64,000 nt of DNA from Bisporella sp. PMI_857 (Eukaryota; Ascomycota; Leotiomycetes; Helotiales; Helotiaceae), in assembly GCA_021307315.1 (NCBI GenBank), contig JAJSPD010000004.1, positions 248,001 to 312,000 of the forward strand. Reading direction: 5' to 3'. Made by a program: the position numbers and the translations under genes. This document shows, one piece after another, positions 11,501 through 23,327 of the stretch (position 1 is the first letter of the stretch; the number at the start of each line of letters is the position of its first letter). Below the pieces are notes generated by a model. The model saw only the letters and a program-made list of their open reading frames with translations. It searched no databases and was not told where the DNA came from.

Positions 11501-12543
11501 TCCGCCACTCGCCCTGCTTCTCCTTCAATCTGTTTCCCTAGTTCAAGGAGTCTTTCCTGAGACGACGTGAGTTCCTTTTGCAGCTCCTCAACTCTTGTCT
11601 CGCTGTCCTCGAGTTTTGCCTTCAGCTCGTCGATTTCTTTTGACGAACTTACAGGCTTTAAGGGAGCTCGAGCAGTCGTTGGCGAACCGGGCACAGCTGA
11701 GAGCCTCCTTTTTGCGTCTGCAACAGCCCCGGAGCTTGCGGGCTTGGCAGTAGGAGCTGCTCTGCTGGCCAATGTACTAGATGATGCAGCTGGTCTGGTG
11801 GTCGAGGTGGACAGAGCTGGCTTCACTGTTGGTTTTGGACTTGACGAGCCTATGAGCCGCATAATTAGTTTGCTTTCCGAGTCCAAAGCATGCAACTTGA
11901 AAGTGGTTCTTCTTTAGGCAGAGAAGAGCATTGCTTACTTATTGACCCTGCAGGTTTTCGCGTTGTAGATGTCGAGGCGGCAGGAGCCCCGCGTTTCTCG
12001 GCCAGTGTCTCGGGCTTTACAGCTGAGTGTGTTCCTGAAGGAGCCAAAGATGTTCGTCTTGCTGGGGCTGCCAGCGGCTTCTTCTTTTCGTCCCCAGATC
12101 CTCCAACTGATGGTTGCGATCTATGTGATGTACTGGCAGATGTAGGAGCTGTTGCACTGCTGGCAGGTTTCCGAACAGTAGATCCGGCTGCAGGACGGGT
12201 TGGTGGTTTACTCAATCCTCCGGTTGCCTTTGTAGATGAGGTAGTTGAAGGCGCAGGAGGCTTCGTCGCAGATGAGGTCGAAGAAACTCCCGGACCTTGT
12301 CACCTGGTTGTTAGTTCTCAGTATGGATCTTCCTGGCGCAAACGTACGTTTTGCTGACGCAACTGCAGGCCGCTTAGGGGGCACATTTTCCTTCGCAGCT
12401 TTCTTCAAACCATTTGTGGCAAGATCTTTAACTGACTCTTTCTCGGTTTCCGTCTCGGTTTCAACTGTGGCATCATCACCAGATAGTATGTCTCCTGAGC
12501 TAACATCCACCTGCGGGTTCTCGCTTTTCTCAACTTCGCTCAT
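8531..12543 (-). CDS. Large coiled-coil protein (fungal M-protein-repeat type), ten exons
   Basis: Exons on the minus strand: 12543-12348, 12295-11939, 11849-10542, 10470-10309, 10190-10087, 9988-9128, 9077-9042 (36 nt), 8959 to about 8807 or 8780, 8718-8648 and 8594-8531. Phases agree at every junction except 8/9, where two weak donors (GTCGGA at 8806 or GTGCCA at 8779) keep the frame and the strong GTGAGC at about 8838 does not. The product has about 1,100 residues. Residues 1-220 are basic, Ala/Pro/Ser/Thr-rich and disordered; the next about 800 form long heptad-rich coiled coil (for example EELQKELTSSQERLLELGKQ). Three 15-residue repeats lie in exon 6. A cytoskeletal, septal or spindle scaffold is plausible, but no domain proves it. 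The basic, disordered N-terminus would suit microtubule or nucleic-acid binding. Confidence 0.8.
9800..9934 (-). repeat. Three tandem 45-bp units coding a 15-residue coiled-coil repeat
   Basis: Within exon 6 of the coiled-coil gene three consecutive units begin E-(V/I)-D-(E/K)-L-K-x-x-H-A: EVDELKTTHAKSLQD, EIDKLKAAHAEILQN and EIDELKTTHAKNLDE. The first and third are closest, suggesting recent duplication or gene conversion. Fifteen residues is two heptads plus one, so each unit shifts the heptad register. Confidence 0.8.
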
Positions 12544-15500
12544 GTCGAATTATTATCCAAGGAGGATGTAAGCGGAAGATATCAATATCAACTGACGATC
12601 AATGAATTGCTTTCCAAAATCGTAGTTGCTACAGTGAATCTATGTTAGCCAAAGCACATTGGTGTCTAGAATTCCGCCAAAGTTCAATCAAGAGCTATAC
12701 AGCTAGGAACCAAACTCTGCTAAATCGGTTGCTAGGTCTTGCAGAAGCTGAAAGGGGTTGTGCGAGAAGCTCTATGGCTCTTGCTTCAAGCAGAGCGAAA
12801 CCAGGAAAAACTCAAGCTGCCAGATAATGTGCACTTACTTTCTGACTAAGCTGCAATGGATGCAATGCAAATCTGCCAACACCCCTAACGTCCTTGTTAG
12901 TCCTGCGTCTCCCGGACTGAAGGTTTACACCGCTCAGCTGTGATTGGCAGTTCTACAAAGGCCGATACGCGACGCGTCAACGCGGATATATGTCTCTTCT
13001 CTCTGCAAGGGACGATTGGTGCCAATTGCTTCAAATCGAGTGGTGTAGCTGATGCGATAAAAGATCAAGGTCAAGCTTCAGTATACGATCATGCAACCGC
13101 CTGGAGCAAGAGGGGATGCTCTGCTGTTCCTGGACATTAATTTTGGGATATTGTCTTGGCGGTGGTAAGACCGGCCAATAGACACAATGCACGAAGCTCT
13201 GCTCGGATCCCCACTTGAGCCACTCAGGGTCCAAAGCTTAATATCAACACGAGAATTCAAAAATCCATGAACGACACTAAGTAAAGGGCCTTTCAGAATC
13301 TTGATTCCAAATTTCTGAAAGTTTGAGGAGCTGCAACTACGTGACTCAATACCTAAGTTGGGCTACGGTCCAATGATGTAAACCTGTCTCGTGGAGTCGG
13401 CAGTGGCATGATGATACACCCTCGATTGAGCTGGTTGGAACCTAGGTACATGAGCGTATTGCCAACTACTTGGATATGGTGTAGGAATAATATCATGGGA
13501 GATGGCCAATCCATAGTTAGTTGTGCAAGTTGTAAAGCACGTAATATAAACACTTAACGTAGGCATACTATGGCGTTAATTACAGAGTAATGTTGAAATG
13601 ATCACGTAGAGAGTTTTCGTTAGCTTAATGATAGTTGTAAAGTGTCTAAACTTCGAAACACTGCTTATTTTTATTCCCTCTCTCTTACTGCGGGATCTGC
13701 TTAATCTATATCAAATTCAAAATTTATCTATAAATGTCGAAGGATTGAACCGTAAATCAAACAACTAGAAGACAAAGACCACACAATTGAGCTATCATAG
13801 CCAAGCGGGCCCTCAGATGGTTGCACCAGAACCAATTCCCATGTTGGACGGAACTTGCAGCCTGTTTCTCTGGGCAGCCTCTTCTAGTGTAGCAGGACAA
13901 CAGCCCCTATCTCCAGAGGACAAACTTGATTTTTCTTCACCAGTCACAGGAGCAGGGCCATCCACGAAGGGCCGTGCTGAGTGCAACATTTTGATCTGTA
14001 CCCTTAAGTAATATTAACAAATATGATGTATCACTTGAGGGATTCACCAACACAGGGCGAATCTAGGCCGCCTTTGGCTCTTTCAGCCAGCCTTTTCGCT
14101 CGCCATCAGCGCCACCGAAAACACCAATAGCTTTCTTGTCAACCTTACTACAATTTAGGTGAGCATCCATTAAGTTCTACATCACTTCACTTACTTCATT
14201 CTTATCGGGTCTAATTGTGACCTTATATCCAATCTTGAAGCGAGTGCCATTATGATTATATAGGCTTCCACAGCGTGATTCTTGATCGAATTAGTGATGT
14301 GTGTTATTTAGTATGCGAGTCATGCACAACTACGCAGTTCGAGGACATCAGCTGTCTCCATACGAAAGAAAGGATTTAGATATCTTGAGCGCAGAATAAT
14401 GGTACGAACTATTCCACAAATCGCCCAACCTACGGTGGCATATGAGGAGTTGAGGAGAAGGGCTTTTGTTGGGTGGCATTGTTTAGGACACAAATTTTGT
14501 TCTTCAGACGTATTACTAAATCCTTGTACCACGACCCTGAGTATCGAATTCAGGAGCCTTTTGAAGCAGCCTCGCTGCATCCTGTAGGGCATCATCACGG
14601 TGTCGTTATTATGGAGTCTCATTCACTGAATCGTCTATCGCCATCTCTTCATATCCTACTTTAATATATTCCTTTTACTTAATTCTAGTAGCGCCTACTG
14701 GCAACCTAGCAGTACCTATATACAGCTTAGCAACCAAACTATCAACTTTCTTTGTACGGACTCATTCTTTGATCAACTAGGGCCGAAAGACTAAATATAG
14801 AGCGGTATTAATCAGGATAGACTTATATCCAGGCTTCGCAGCATATATAGAACCATTTCTAGACTAGCGTGCAGTACACTGTTTCTAGAAGCCGGAAAAT
14901 GCACAGACCTCTCCAATTTTACTAAGTAATAATGTGGAAAAGAACGCATGAAAGGTCGTTCGTCGTTACAAGCCACCGAGATAGCAGCTCGCTGTCTGGA
15001 ATTTCTAAGTATTAATGATGGTAAACTTGCACAGCAAAAACATTCAAGATTTCGAACATTATTATGTTTGGCTTCAACGCGAAAGGTTGAGATCCTGTGA
15101 AAGAGGTAAAGACTTTTCTTTCGTGCAAAAGAGTAGATAATATAACGTTGAAAGTCATAGATTTTCTGATATTCACATATTATCAGCGCTAAGATCTGTC
15201 ATAAGAAAAGAGTAAGCTATCGTGAGTAGCATGCACAAGGAGAATGGTAGGAAGAAGCTTTTAAGTATCAATACAATAGCGTAACACATGTCTCGCGACT
15301 TCGGAGCATGCGAGTTTTTATAGAAAGCTTACAAGCAGCAAGTACAACCGGCAAGTGGTGACAAGAGTGATAAAGCTACATGGTTTGCTATTTATATCGT
15401 ACAAAAATCGATGGGAAAAATGCTTTATAAGACTGCAAACTTGGAGCGGAATTGCTTTCCACGTCTTCTTACTCATCAATTTAATTAGGTGGTCTCTCCA

Positions 15501-15780
15501 GTTCGTCGTTCCGCCCCACTATCTCCACTTTTGTGACGATGTCTCTGGTACTTGAAGCTGCCTATGACTCTTCGTTGGCAGTTGCCCCCACTATCTAAAT
15601 TGCAGCATTTGTCTTTACCTCTGTTTCTCGCCTTGTAGATTTGTTTTGTAGACTCATAAATATCTGCCTCTATCTTTAAATTAGTAATAGTTCAACTACA
15701 ACCACTGGGTTTCCGCTTTCAATACACTCAAAATTACTGTCTATCCTAACACGTGCATTGACCAAGCTTGATTATTAGCA
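12544..15780. other. Gene-poor region
   Basis: About 3.2 kb without a supportable gene, AT-rich from about 14.2 kb on. It carries scattered short ORFs on both strands. On the minus strand, 14300-14065 can be read as two spliced pieces (GTAAGT donor near 14193, acceptor near 14146), but no homologous family was recognised. No terminal repeats or transposase motifs were seen. Confidence 0.5.
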
Positions 15781-16635
15781 ATGGGGAAAGCAACATTGCA
15801 CCTCGTTCGCCATGCCCAAGGCTATCACAATCTCAACACTGCAAATCATACATTACGGTGGGTTATGCCATACTTGTGGCCGCTATTCCACAGGAAGATT
15901 CTAATTTGAAAATTCGCTAACTTCCCGTTCTGCAGAGATCCCGACCTCACACCGTTTGGTGAAGAGCAATGCCGTGTACTCTCGAAAGAATTTCCAGCCG
16001 CGTACTCTCGCCCTCCGAAAATTACACATCTCGTAGCCTCTCCGCTTCGACGTACCCTTTACACATGCCTCTTATCATTTCCCGAGGAGGCCAGCCGACT
16101 GGTTGTAACCGCTCTTCCTGAAGTGCAAGAAACGTCAGATCTACCTTGCGATACTGGCAGCAATCTGGCTAAGTTAGCTTCCGAATTCGAAGGCAAGGTT
16201 GATCTTTCTCTTGTCAAGGAAGATTGGAATTCCAAGAAAGGAAGATGGTCTCCAACGGAATCAGCCATTCAGGCTCGTGCAAAGGATGCTCGAATCTGGT
16301 TGCGAAACCTCGCCAGCTCAGCCCTCGCGGAATCAGAAGGAGATGTAAATATTGTCGTTGTGACTCATGGCGGCTACTTGCACTTTCTGACCGAGGACTG
16401 GGACGGATACAATGTCAAGTTTGTCGGGACGGGATGGGCAAACACGGAATTCCGAGCATACGAATTCGAGAATGAGGAGGAGGAGGCAAGCATTATTGAG
16501 ACGAAAGAATCCAGAGAGAGGAGACGTGGAGACGAGCAGCCCCTATCAAAGGATGAGCAAAAAAGGTTGCGGGATGCTGCTCAGAAAGAGGCATTAGAGA
16601 AGGGCTATATTGGCGCCGAAGACGCTAAGTTATAA
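15781..16635 (+). CDS. Histidine phosphatase (phosphoglycerate mutase-like) family protein
   Basis: Two exons, 15781-15857 and 15936-16635, joined across a 78-bp intron (GTGGGT...TGCAG with a GCTAAC branch site) to give 258 residues. The N-terminus has the catalytic LVRHAQGYHN motif, with the phosphate-accepting histidine at about residue 11. The second catalytic histidine sits in VVTHGGYLHF near residue 180, and SPLRRTLYT carries the usual phosphate-binding arginine. These make it a branch-1 histidine phosphatase, the group fungal annotators call phosphoglycerate mutase family; most members are phosphatases of unknown substrate rather than glycolytic mutases. The last about 45 residues are acidic, then lysine-rich and probably disordered. 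No signal peptide; cytosolic location is likely. Confidence 0.9.
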
Positions 16636-17349
16636 AATATGGGGCAATTCTAGGTTTGCAGAACCTAATTATTGTTGTACCAAGGATGAAGGGCACACAA
16701 TAATTGTATAACCTAGGTTATGATGATTCAAATTGTGTCCAACCCGCCAAGGACAACAAACTAGATACAGCAAAGACAAATAGAATTAGAAAAGTAGATA
16801 GAATTATAAATACAGCACAATGTTCCATATCAGACTCATGCGTGCGTCTTATATACATTTTGACGCAATGATTTAATTATTCTGACATTCTGGCAATGTT
16901 ATATAATAGCTTGACATGTGCCGAACAAGCATCTGGGATCAGACGTCATCATGATTAGTACATCATTTGCAACTCTATGAAGAGAGATAGCGGAATCATA
17001 TGCTCGAGTTGGTCTTCAAGCGATTACCTTGTGACAAGTACAGGGGTTGACATTATGGCCAATACATATCCTGTAAAGTTGGCCCAATCATAACCACCCT
17101 TGTCAGGTGTCAGCCCTAAGTCAGTACTTGTATAAACCTTTTTGGTTGGTCCACTGTTGCTTAATTACAGTAAATAGAACCCACTTTCCATTGTAAGCGT
17201 TTATGATTCTTTACATTCACTAACAGAAACCCTGAGGATTCTTGTCCTTTTCATCAAAGGCCAGGCCGAGGCCCTAGCTCGGGTTTAAAACTATTGCTCG
17301 CGCATCTTTCACTTCCTGATCAGCGTCGTCGATTTTAATAATTTTTAAC
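16636..17349. other. Intergenic region
   Basis: 714 bp between two plus-strand genes, AT-rich. It should hold the 3' UTR of the phosphatase and the promoter of the monooxygenase. No further structure seen. Confidence 0.6.
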
Positions 17350-19274
17350 ATGGCTCAAACGGATTTCAAAGCCATCATAGTTGGTGGTAGTGTCGCTGGT
17401 CTAACACTAGCGCACACGTTCTCGAGTGCTAGGATAGATTACATCCTCCTGGAGGCGCGTGATAATGTTGCACCAGCCGCTGGGGCTACAATCTTGACAA
17501 TGCCTAATGGAGCGCGGATATTAGATCAGTTAAGTGTATACAACTCTATGGAAGATATTGGAGAGGGCTTCAGCGTTTCTATACATAGAAAGTCAGATGG
17601 TACGCTTATTTCTGTCAACGAATGGACAAAGATTGTTGAGGAGCAGTAAGATCAATCTTATACTTCAAATCGCTGAGAACAAACAGAGCTGATTTGTGTA
17701 TGGCGATTTCAGACTTGGATACAAGCCTGGGATTTACGAAAGGCAGAAATTTTTACAATCCCTTTATGATCAACTTGAAGACAAGAGTGGCATTCTTCTC
17801 AACAAAAAGGTTGTCCATGTTGAGCATAGCAAGGATTCCGTCACAGTTGTATGTGCAGATGGATCTCACTACACCGGAGACATCGTCATCGGGGCAGAGT
17901 GAGTATCAACTTCAGTCTACCCCTTTTTTAGTAGGGAGGGCAAGCATGTCTTTTGGGGATATGGCCGTGGGCTGTCATCTGGATTGAAACATCAGAGCAA
18001 TCTCGCCTAGATATTCTCACTAGATATTGTAATCTAGCGAAAAAACTAATATAACTAGATATAAATGCTTTCACGTTCGTAGTTCTAACTATGAGATAGT
18101 GGCATCCACAGCAAGATTCGGCATGAAATGCAGAGAATCGCCGAGAAAACGAATCCCGAAGTATCGACCCGAAACCAACGCAGTAAGTTTGCCTTCGCTG
18201 TTCTGCACATGACGTAATCGCAGAAGTTTCACATGCCGTCGTTGTGCTACCTCATACTATGTTATATAAAAACTTACAGTCTCATTAGCCATGACTGCAG
18301 AATACGCCTGTTTTTTTGGGGTCTCAACTGCTAACCCTACATACAACCTCATTCCTGGTTCAATTACCACTGGTTATGATATCGACAACTCTTCTCTTCT
18401 TTTTGCCGGACGCAATGGCCAACCACAATGGTTCTTTGTTTCCAAGCTTCCGCAGAAATTCACCAGCCCGGAGATTCCACGCTTCACCGCCGCCGATCGA
18501 GATGCTGAGGCAGCGAAGCATGCCGATTTCCAGCTTGCGCCAGGAGTCACCCTCAAGATGTTGCAAGATACGAAGACGCAGGAAAGTTTCTTACCACTGG
18601 AAGAAGGAGAGAGTGAGGTCTGGTCCTTTGGAAGAATTGTTTGTGTTGGTGACAGCGTTCATAAGATGACACCAAATGTAGGTTATCGTCCGGCGAAACG
18701 AAGAGTGATCATCAATTTAATTGAGAAACTTAGACAGGTAACTGATTGATATATAGATTGGCCAAGGCGGGAATCAAGCCATCGAGTCTGCAGCGGTGCT
18801 TACCAACTGTCTCCATGAACTCCTTTCTGCATCACCTAAGACCAGTATTGGAATCGAGGCTCTCGGGGGGGCTTTCCAGAAATACCAGGACATCCGCTGG
18901 AAGCGAGCCAAGATGTTTATCGATATGTCAGGTACTTTCACCCGAAATGAAGCTCTTGCAAAGCTCTCATATACTATCCGATTGTTGTTCCTAGAACCAT
19001 TCACAACCGAATTCATTGCTGGTAAGTACATATCTGAATCTTGCTATATTTTAATGCTCAAACACAGGTGAGGCTAACTCCGAGTAGATCTCCTAACGGG
19101 CATGTTCAAAGGCGCGCCATATCTTCATCATTTACCCATGCCTAATCATCTTGAAGGGAATAACGTATGGAAAACAGCTAAGCCAAAGCAGTTCCAAGCA
19201 CGGTACGTCAAGACCCACTTGTATCCTTTCCAGATGGATACATAAGTGCTGATTTATTCGCTGCCAGTCTTTGA
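17350..19274 (+). CDS. FAD-dependent monooxygenase, PaxM-like
   Basis: Seven exons: 17350-17645, 17713-17898, 18100-18182, 18289-18677, 18757-19021, 19088-19202 and 19268-19274. All phases agree and the product has 446 residues. The N-terminus has the FAD-binding IIVGGSVAGLTLAH, and residues near 320 have GDSVHKMTPN followed, across intron 4, by IGQGGNQAIESAA, the signature that closes the flavin pocket in this family. Close relatives act as epoxidases or hydroxylases in indole-diterpene and meroterpenoid pathways (PaxM type). Here no prenyltransferase, cyclase, P450 or polyketide synthase lies within the window, so the pathway is unknown and it may act alone. Intron 1 must be taken as 67 bp (acceptor TTTCAG at 17712), since the nearer acceptor at 17686 breaks the frame. 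The last exon adds two residues only. Confidence 0.85.
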
Positions 19275-20097
19275 TTATGAGATATTGGCGACGGGGTCCT
19301 AAGTTTGGGGGTTGCGGAGAAACAGGACTCTTCGCCTCCCTACTAGAAATATATAGACTAGATATTTCCGAACCAGATTTCCACATATACGACGACCGAG
19401 ATGACCAGAAGGTTCCTTATATGAGAGTATGGGCTCGAATGAAAGAATGTACATTAGATTCCATTCACTTAGTAGATGTTTTCTGGTGCTACTTTAGAAG
19501 ATCCTCCTTGGCTTCAGAGCCTGGAATTACAAGAGATAGAAGTTAAAATGAAGATTTCCTTGATCACCGTAAGAGATTTTTACGTAGCGTGTAATTGTCA
19601 AGCCCTTACAAAAGAAAGATATGCACAAGAAACAAGACGTAAGTTGTGTTCTTAGCCCATTTGCAACTGAAGGAAAACTCATCATGTCGGGAGCATGCGC
19701 AGGCTACCATGTGCCTTGCTATAACACATTCACATTCTCTGAACGGTAACGCATGTGGATCGTCAGAGAATAAAATCTTCGGCCTTAAGAAGTCATTTAA
19801 ATCCCGGCGAGTTTGTTTGTTTACCCCAAAACAAAAGATGTGATCACGTGGTGCCAAGCCTTCTTACCTCCCATTTGCCGCGCGATTCCGTCGCGTCAGT
19901 AATTCCTCGTCTTGTCACCTAAACACCACAACGGCACATTGAAATTTTATAGATTCTGATCTTCAAAAAAGCGAAATCGCTAGAGAGCGACTGCTTGGTT
20001 TAGCATCGACTTTACAAATTGGCTTTCGACTTCATTTTGCGACCAGCGCCGAATTGTCGCATTGTGGCTCTCACGAACCACTTTATCCAGCTCCAAT
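19275..20097. other. Intergenic region
   Basis: 823 bp. An open frame of about 90 codons runs through 19271-19546 just after the monooxygenase stop, starting from a TTG and with no recognised domain; I do not call it a gene. The right part should hold the HP1 promoter and 5' UTR. Confidence 0.5.
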
Positions 20098-21055
20098 ATG
20101 CCTCCTCGTCAGTCGCTTCGTCTCCACTCTGTACTTCTCATCAGCATTTCAACTTCATTTATCGCAACATGCCCTGTCTTCCCGTTTCGATTTTATCTTC
20201 AGCACACGATCACTAATTGTTAAACAGAGATTAGCGACGATGAAGTCTCGGATACTGGCAGTGCCGCCAGTGAAACCAGCGAGAAACCCATAGTTACAAC
20301 TGAGAAGGAGAGCAAGATTGTGAAAGAGGAAACTGTCATGACAGATGGTATTAACGACAACGCGGATGAAAAAGGCGACGAAGGTGAGGACGAAGATATT
20401 TCTGATATTGGGGAGGATGAATACGTCGTGGAAAAGATAACGAATCACATGGTGGATGAAGACGTAAGGAAGCTTGACCTAGATCGCGCAACTCTAACTA
20501 ATGACGACAGGGCACGCTAAAGTTTGAAGTCAAATGGGAGGGATACGAGAAGAAGAGTGATCGAACTTGGGAACCTGAGGAGAACCTGTATGTTATATTG
20601 GTTAGCATATGTGTATATGAGCTAACATTCTCAGTTCGACGGCCAACAAGATTCTCAACGAATACCTTGACTCAATTGGCGGGAAAGAACCGTTGCTAAG
20701 CGCATGGAAGGAGAAAAAGGCTTTAGCTGAAGAGAAAAAGGGAAAGAAGCGTGCTCGCGCAAGTACAACTGGTGACGCAAATGGATCTGCTAAAAAGGGT
20801 CGGAAAAGTGGCCATCCTGCTTCTGGTACTCCACCTGTTGCTACGAAGCAAGCAGAATTTAAGCCACCAAGTGGGAGTTGGGAGGAAGATGTTGTTGGAA
20901 TCGATGCTTGTGAAGGTCCTGAAGGTGCAGTCATTGTATACCTCACATGGAAAGGAGGCCAGAAAACGCAACACCCCACCGCGCAAGTGTACAAGCGATG
21001 CCCACAGCGGATGTTGAAGTTTTACGAGAGCCACTTGTCGGTTACCTTCTCATAA
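20098..21055 (+). CDS. Heterochromatin protein 1 homologue
   Basis: Best model: exons 20098-20107, 20228-20463, 20511-20587 and 20635-21055, giving 247 residues. Exon 1 is only 10 nt and uses a GTCAGT donor; a donor at GTACTT about 23 nt later with acceptor at 20229 is an alternative, so the first few residues are uncertain. After an acidic stretch comes a chromodomain split by introns 2 and 3: EYVVEKITNH, FEVKWEGY and TWEPEENL, with the aromatic cage (Tyr, Trp, Tyr) that reads H3K9 methylation. A lysine-rich hinge (KKGKKRARAS) follows, then a C-terminal chromoshadow domain with WEEDVVGI and FYESHL for dimerisation. This is the HP1/Swi6/HepA architecture, expected to organise silent chromatin and, in fungi, to link H3K9 methylation with DNA methylation and repeat silencing. 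Confidence 0.92.
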
Positions 21056-22081
21056 CTACTTCGTCTCTCGTACATAACTGACTGTCCTTTAGGGTCTTCC
21101 GGAAGAACGACGATGCCGACGATTCATGATTCTACCTAAATACTTGACAAAATTCCCAGAAATATGCTATACCGGTCCAGCGACCTCCTCTTTCCCAGAC
21201 GAACATTGACCAGCTCATTCTCCAATAATGCCCAGCGCAGCATATAGCTTCACATTCATAGACTGCAATTCGGGCTTCCCATTTCTTCTTATCTAGGAGG
21301 ACTTGCCTTTAGCGCTCTGGTGTTAGAGGTGGTTAGTGGGTATATTGGCGCTCGCATTAGGTTCCTCCTATGTACTCTATCTACGCATTACTAGGAAATG
21401 GTAATGAACATTAACCAACTTTTTATTTGTGTTCCCATAATTGCTGAGCAGGAGTTGTTAACGGTAATTATACTTTTACTCCAATATGAGTGGCTTTTTT
21501 GGAGGAGATTCACCTTACCAACTCGATTGTCTTGAAATTCGTTAAAGACAAGTCAATTAAAGCTGCGCTGGTGAACCTAGACCTCATTCTTGGCTCCCTA
21601 TAAAATCCTTTTTAGCCATGGTACTAAAAGCTTTGCAGATGTTATTCTTTCATGAATCTTGCAGCTATTTAGGTTGAGGATGAGTGCACTTGATGTACGA
21701 CAGTCACGGGTGAAAGCGCTAGGCATTTAAGCGTAAGTTTGATCGATCAACGACATGCTATATCTAATCGATATGGTCAATCATCACCATTCCCATCATT
21801 TACCGCTATATTGCCAGAAAAATTCTTTGTGTTGCGCACATCATGAGTTTGGCCCTAATCTGGCATGTGTCTCAAGAAATGAATATCAAGTACTAGATTT
21901 GATCATAGATCTCGCGGAAGCTCGGTTCCATAACGCATTTCTCGGGCGAAACAAGCTTTTGTCAATATGGGCCAGCAAGCCTTCATGCAAGCCTTCCAGA
22001 TCGCCTTATATATTAAGCCCGTCTATGTGATTGCAATTAATTGGCCGCCCGAATCCGAAAAGATGTTTCATGCTTCGTAGT

Positions 22082-22123
22082 GGCTAAATTGCTCAAAGCG
22101 GAATCCGGGCCTCCTTTTTAGCC
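22082..22123. promoter_or_regulatory. Inverted pair of GGCTAAA motifs upstream of the LPMO gene
   Basis: GGCTAAA at 22082-22088 on the plus strand and its complement TTTAGCC at 22117-22123, 28 bp apart, 386-427 bp before the LPMO start. GGCTAAA-type sites bind the XlnR/Xyr1 activators of plant-cell-wall-degrading genes in other ascomycetes. The motif occurs by chance about eight times in this much sequence on both strands, so this is suggestive only. Confidence 0.35.
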
Positions 22124-22415
22124 GAGTAGTCTTAGTAAATTGCACAAACAGATTGACTGGTCGAGCTCACACTTTACAAAGATCACCAGATCATTTGACT
22201 ATATGAAGAATGCTTATTCTTAGGGATGATGACGGAGACAAAGTCTCGCAATTATTATGGACGATGGGGAATTTGTCCCAAGTTGGGTACATCCGTTTCG
22301 CGGAAAGAAGCTGATTGCTTCCTGCCTACGCCAACATGAGAGAATAGGCCTTGAAAGTCGTCCCCAATCAATTCATGGTATATTGCCGCCGAAAGAGACT
22401 TGAAATCTTAGAGAC

Positions 22416-22421
22416 TATATA
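22416..22421 (+). promoter_or_regulatory. TATA box of the LPMO gene
   Basis: TATATA lies 93 bp upstream of the ATG at 22509. Confidence 0.45.
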
Positions 22422-22508
22422 GCTTGACTATCGGTACCTCCCAAGTTGAACTTCATTGTCTTTCACTTCAATCGCTTGATACTCCTGGTTCTGCTATCCA
22501 CTTACATC

Positions 22509-23327
22509 ATGAAGACTTTCACGTCTCTACTGGCATTAGCCCCTATTGCTCAAGCACACTACACCTTTCCATCTATCGTCTCTGGGGGCACGACCACCAC
22601 TCCTTGGCAATATGTCAGACAATGGACTGGATACTACACATACAACCCGGTCCAGAGCGTTTCTACACTTGACATCCGTTGTAATGTAGGTGGTTCGACT
22701 GCGTACGCCCCAGGCATTCTTCCAGTCACGGCTGGAACCAATATTTCGTTCACAGTGGATCCGAATATCTATCACGCAGGTCCAGCTTTGGTGTATCTCG
22801 CGAAAGTTCCAGCGGGCAAGACTGCAGCAAACTGGGATGGGGCTGGAACTGTTTGGTTTAAGATCTATCAGATTGGTCCTGAGTTTGGTGGACAGCAGCT
22901 GAAGTGGCCTACTGATAGTAAGATAACTCCCTCTATACTCACCACACTAGGGGAATAGCAAAGAATTCCAGCTTACCCTTCGGCTCTATAGATGCCAAGC
23001 AAGTAAACTTCAAGATTCCAGCAGCGACACCCAATGGCGACTACCTCGTGCGAGTTGAGCACATTGGGCTTCATGTAGCTCAAAGTTCTGGTGCTGCTCA
23101 GTTCTACATCTCTTGTGGCCAAATCACCATTACTGGTGGTGGAAGTGGAACACCGGGTCCACTTGCTGCATTCCCTGGAGCGTACTCTGCGAGTGATCCA
23201 GGAATTTTGATCAATATCAACTACCCAGTCGTAAGTCGATATGCTTTGTTAATTGATTTGACGTAGTGCTGACATAATATAGCCAACATCATACACCTTC
23301 CCTGGACCCGCTGTGTGGACCGGATAA
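22509..23327 (+). CDS. AA9 lytic polysaccharide monooxygenase (secreted)
   Basis: Three exons, 22509-22917, 22959-23230 and 23283-23327, give 241 residues. The first 16 residues, [16 protein letters not shown], form a signal peptide whose cleavage exposes the copper-binding N-terminal histidine (AQA | HYTFP). The second histidine of the copper brace is in [11 protein letters not shown] near residue 97, and the axial tyrosine is in QFYISCGQ near 200; [11 protein letters not shown] is the typical conserved strand before it. Family AA9 (formerly GH61) enzymes cleave cellulose and some hemicelluloses oxidatively with copper and an electron donor. There is no carbohydrate-binding module. Expression is probably linked to plant biomass, which would fit the GGCTAAA motifs upstream. 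The junction of exons 1 and 2 could be placed slightly differently, changing one residue. Confidence 0.93.

Larger units (their letters stand above)
21056..22508. other. Intergenic region, LPMO promoter side
   Basis: About 1.45 kb. It holds no credible ORF. A TATA box and two GGCTAAA motifs near the right end are listed separately. Confidence 0.6.

Noticed and set aside
13735..13800. tRNA-like stretch on the minus strand (TAGCTCAATTG ... GGTTCAATCC)
   Set aside because: The D and T arm motifs are present in part, but stems do not pair and no acceptor stem could be built.
17646..17712. Apparent frameshift at the start of exon 2 of the FAD monooxygenase
   Set aside because: Using the acceptor at 17686 leaves the next coding stretch out of frame, but the TTTCAG acceptor at 17712 gives a normal 67-bp intron with a GCTGAT branch site and keeps phase, so no frameshift is needed.
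19271..19546. About 90-codon ORF after the monooxygenase stop
   Set aside because: It opens with TTG, has no recognisable domain and cannot be spliced in frame to the monooxygenase with the visible sites.
15781..23327. Biosynthetic gene cluster around the monooxygenase
   Set aside because: The neighbours (histidine phosphatase, HP1, LPMO) are unrelated in function, and no backbone enzyme is present.
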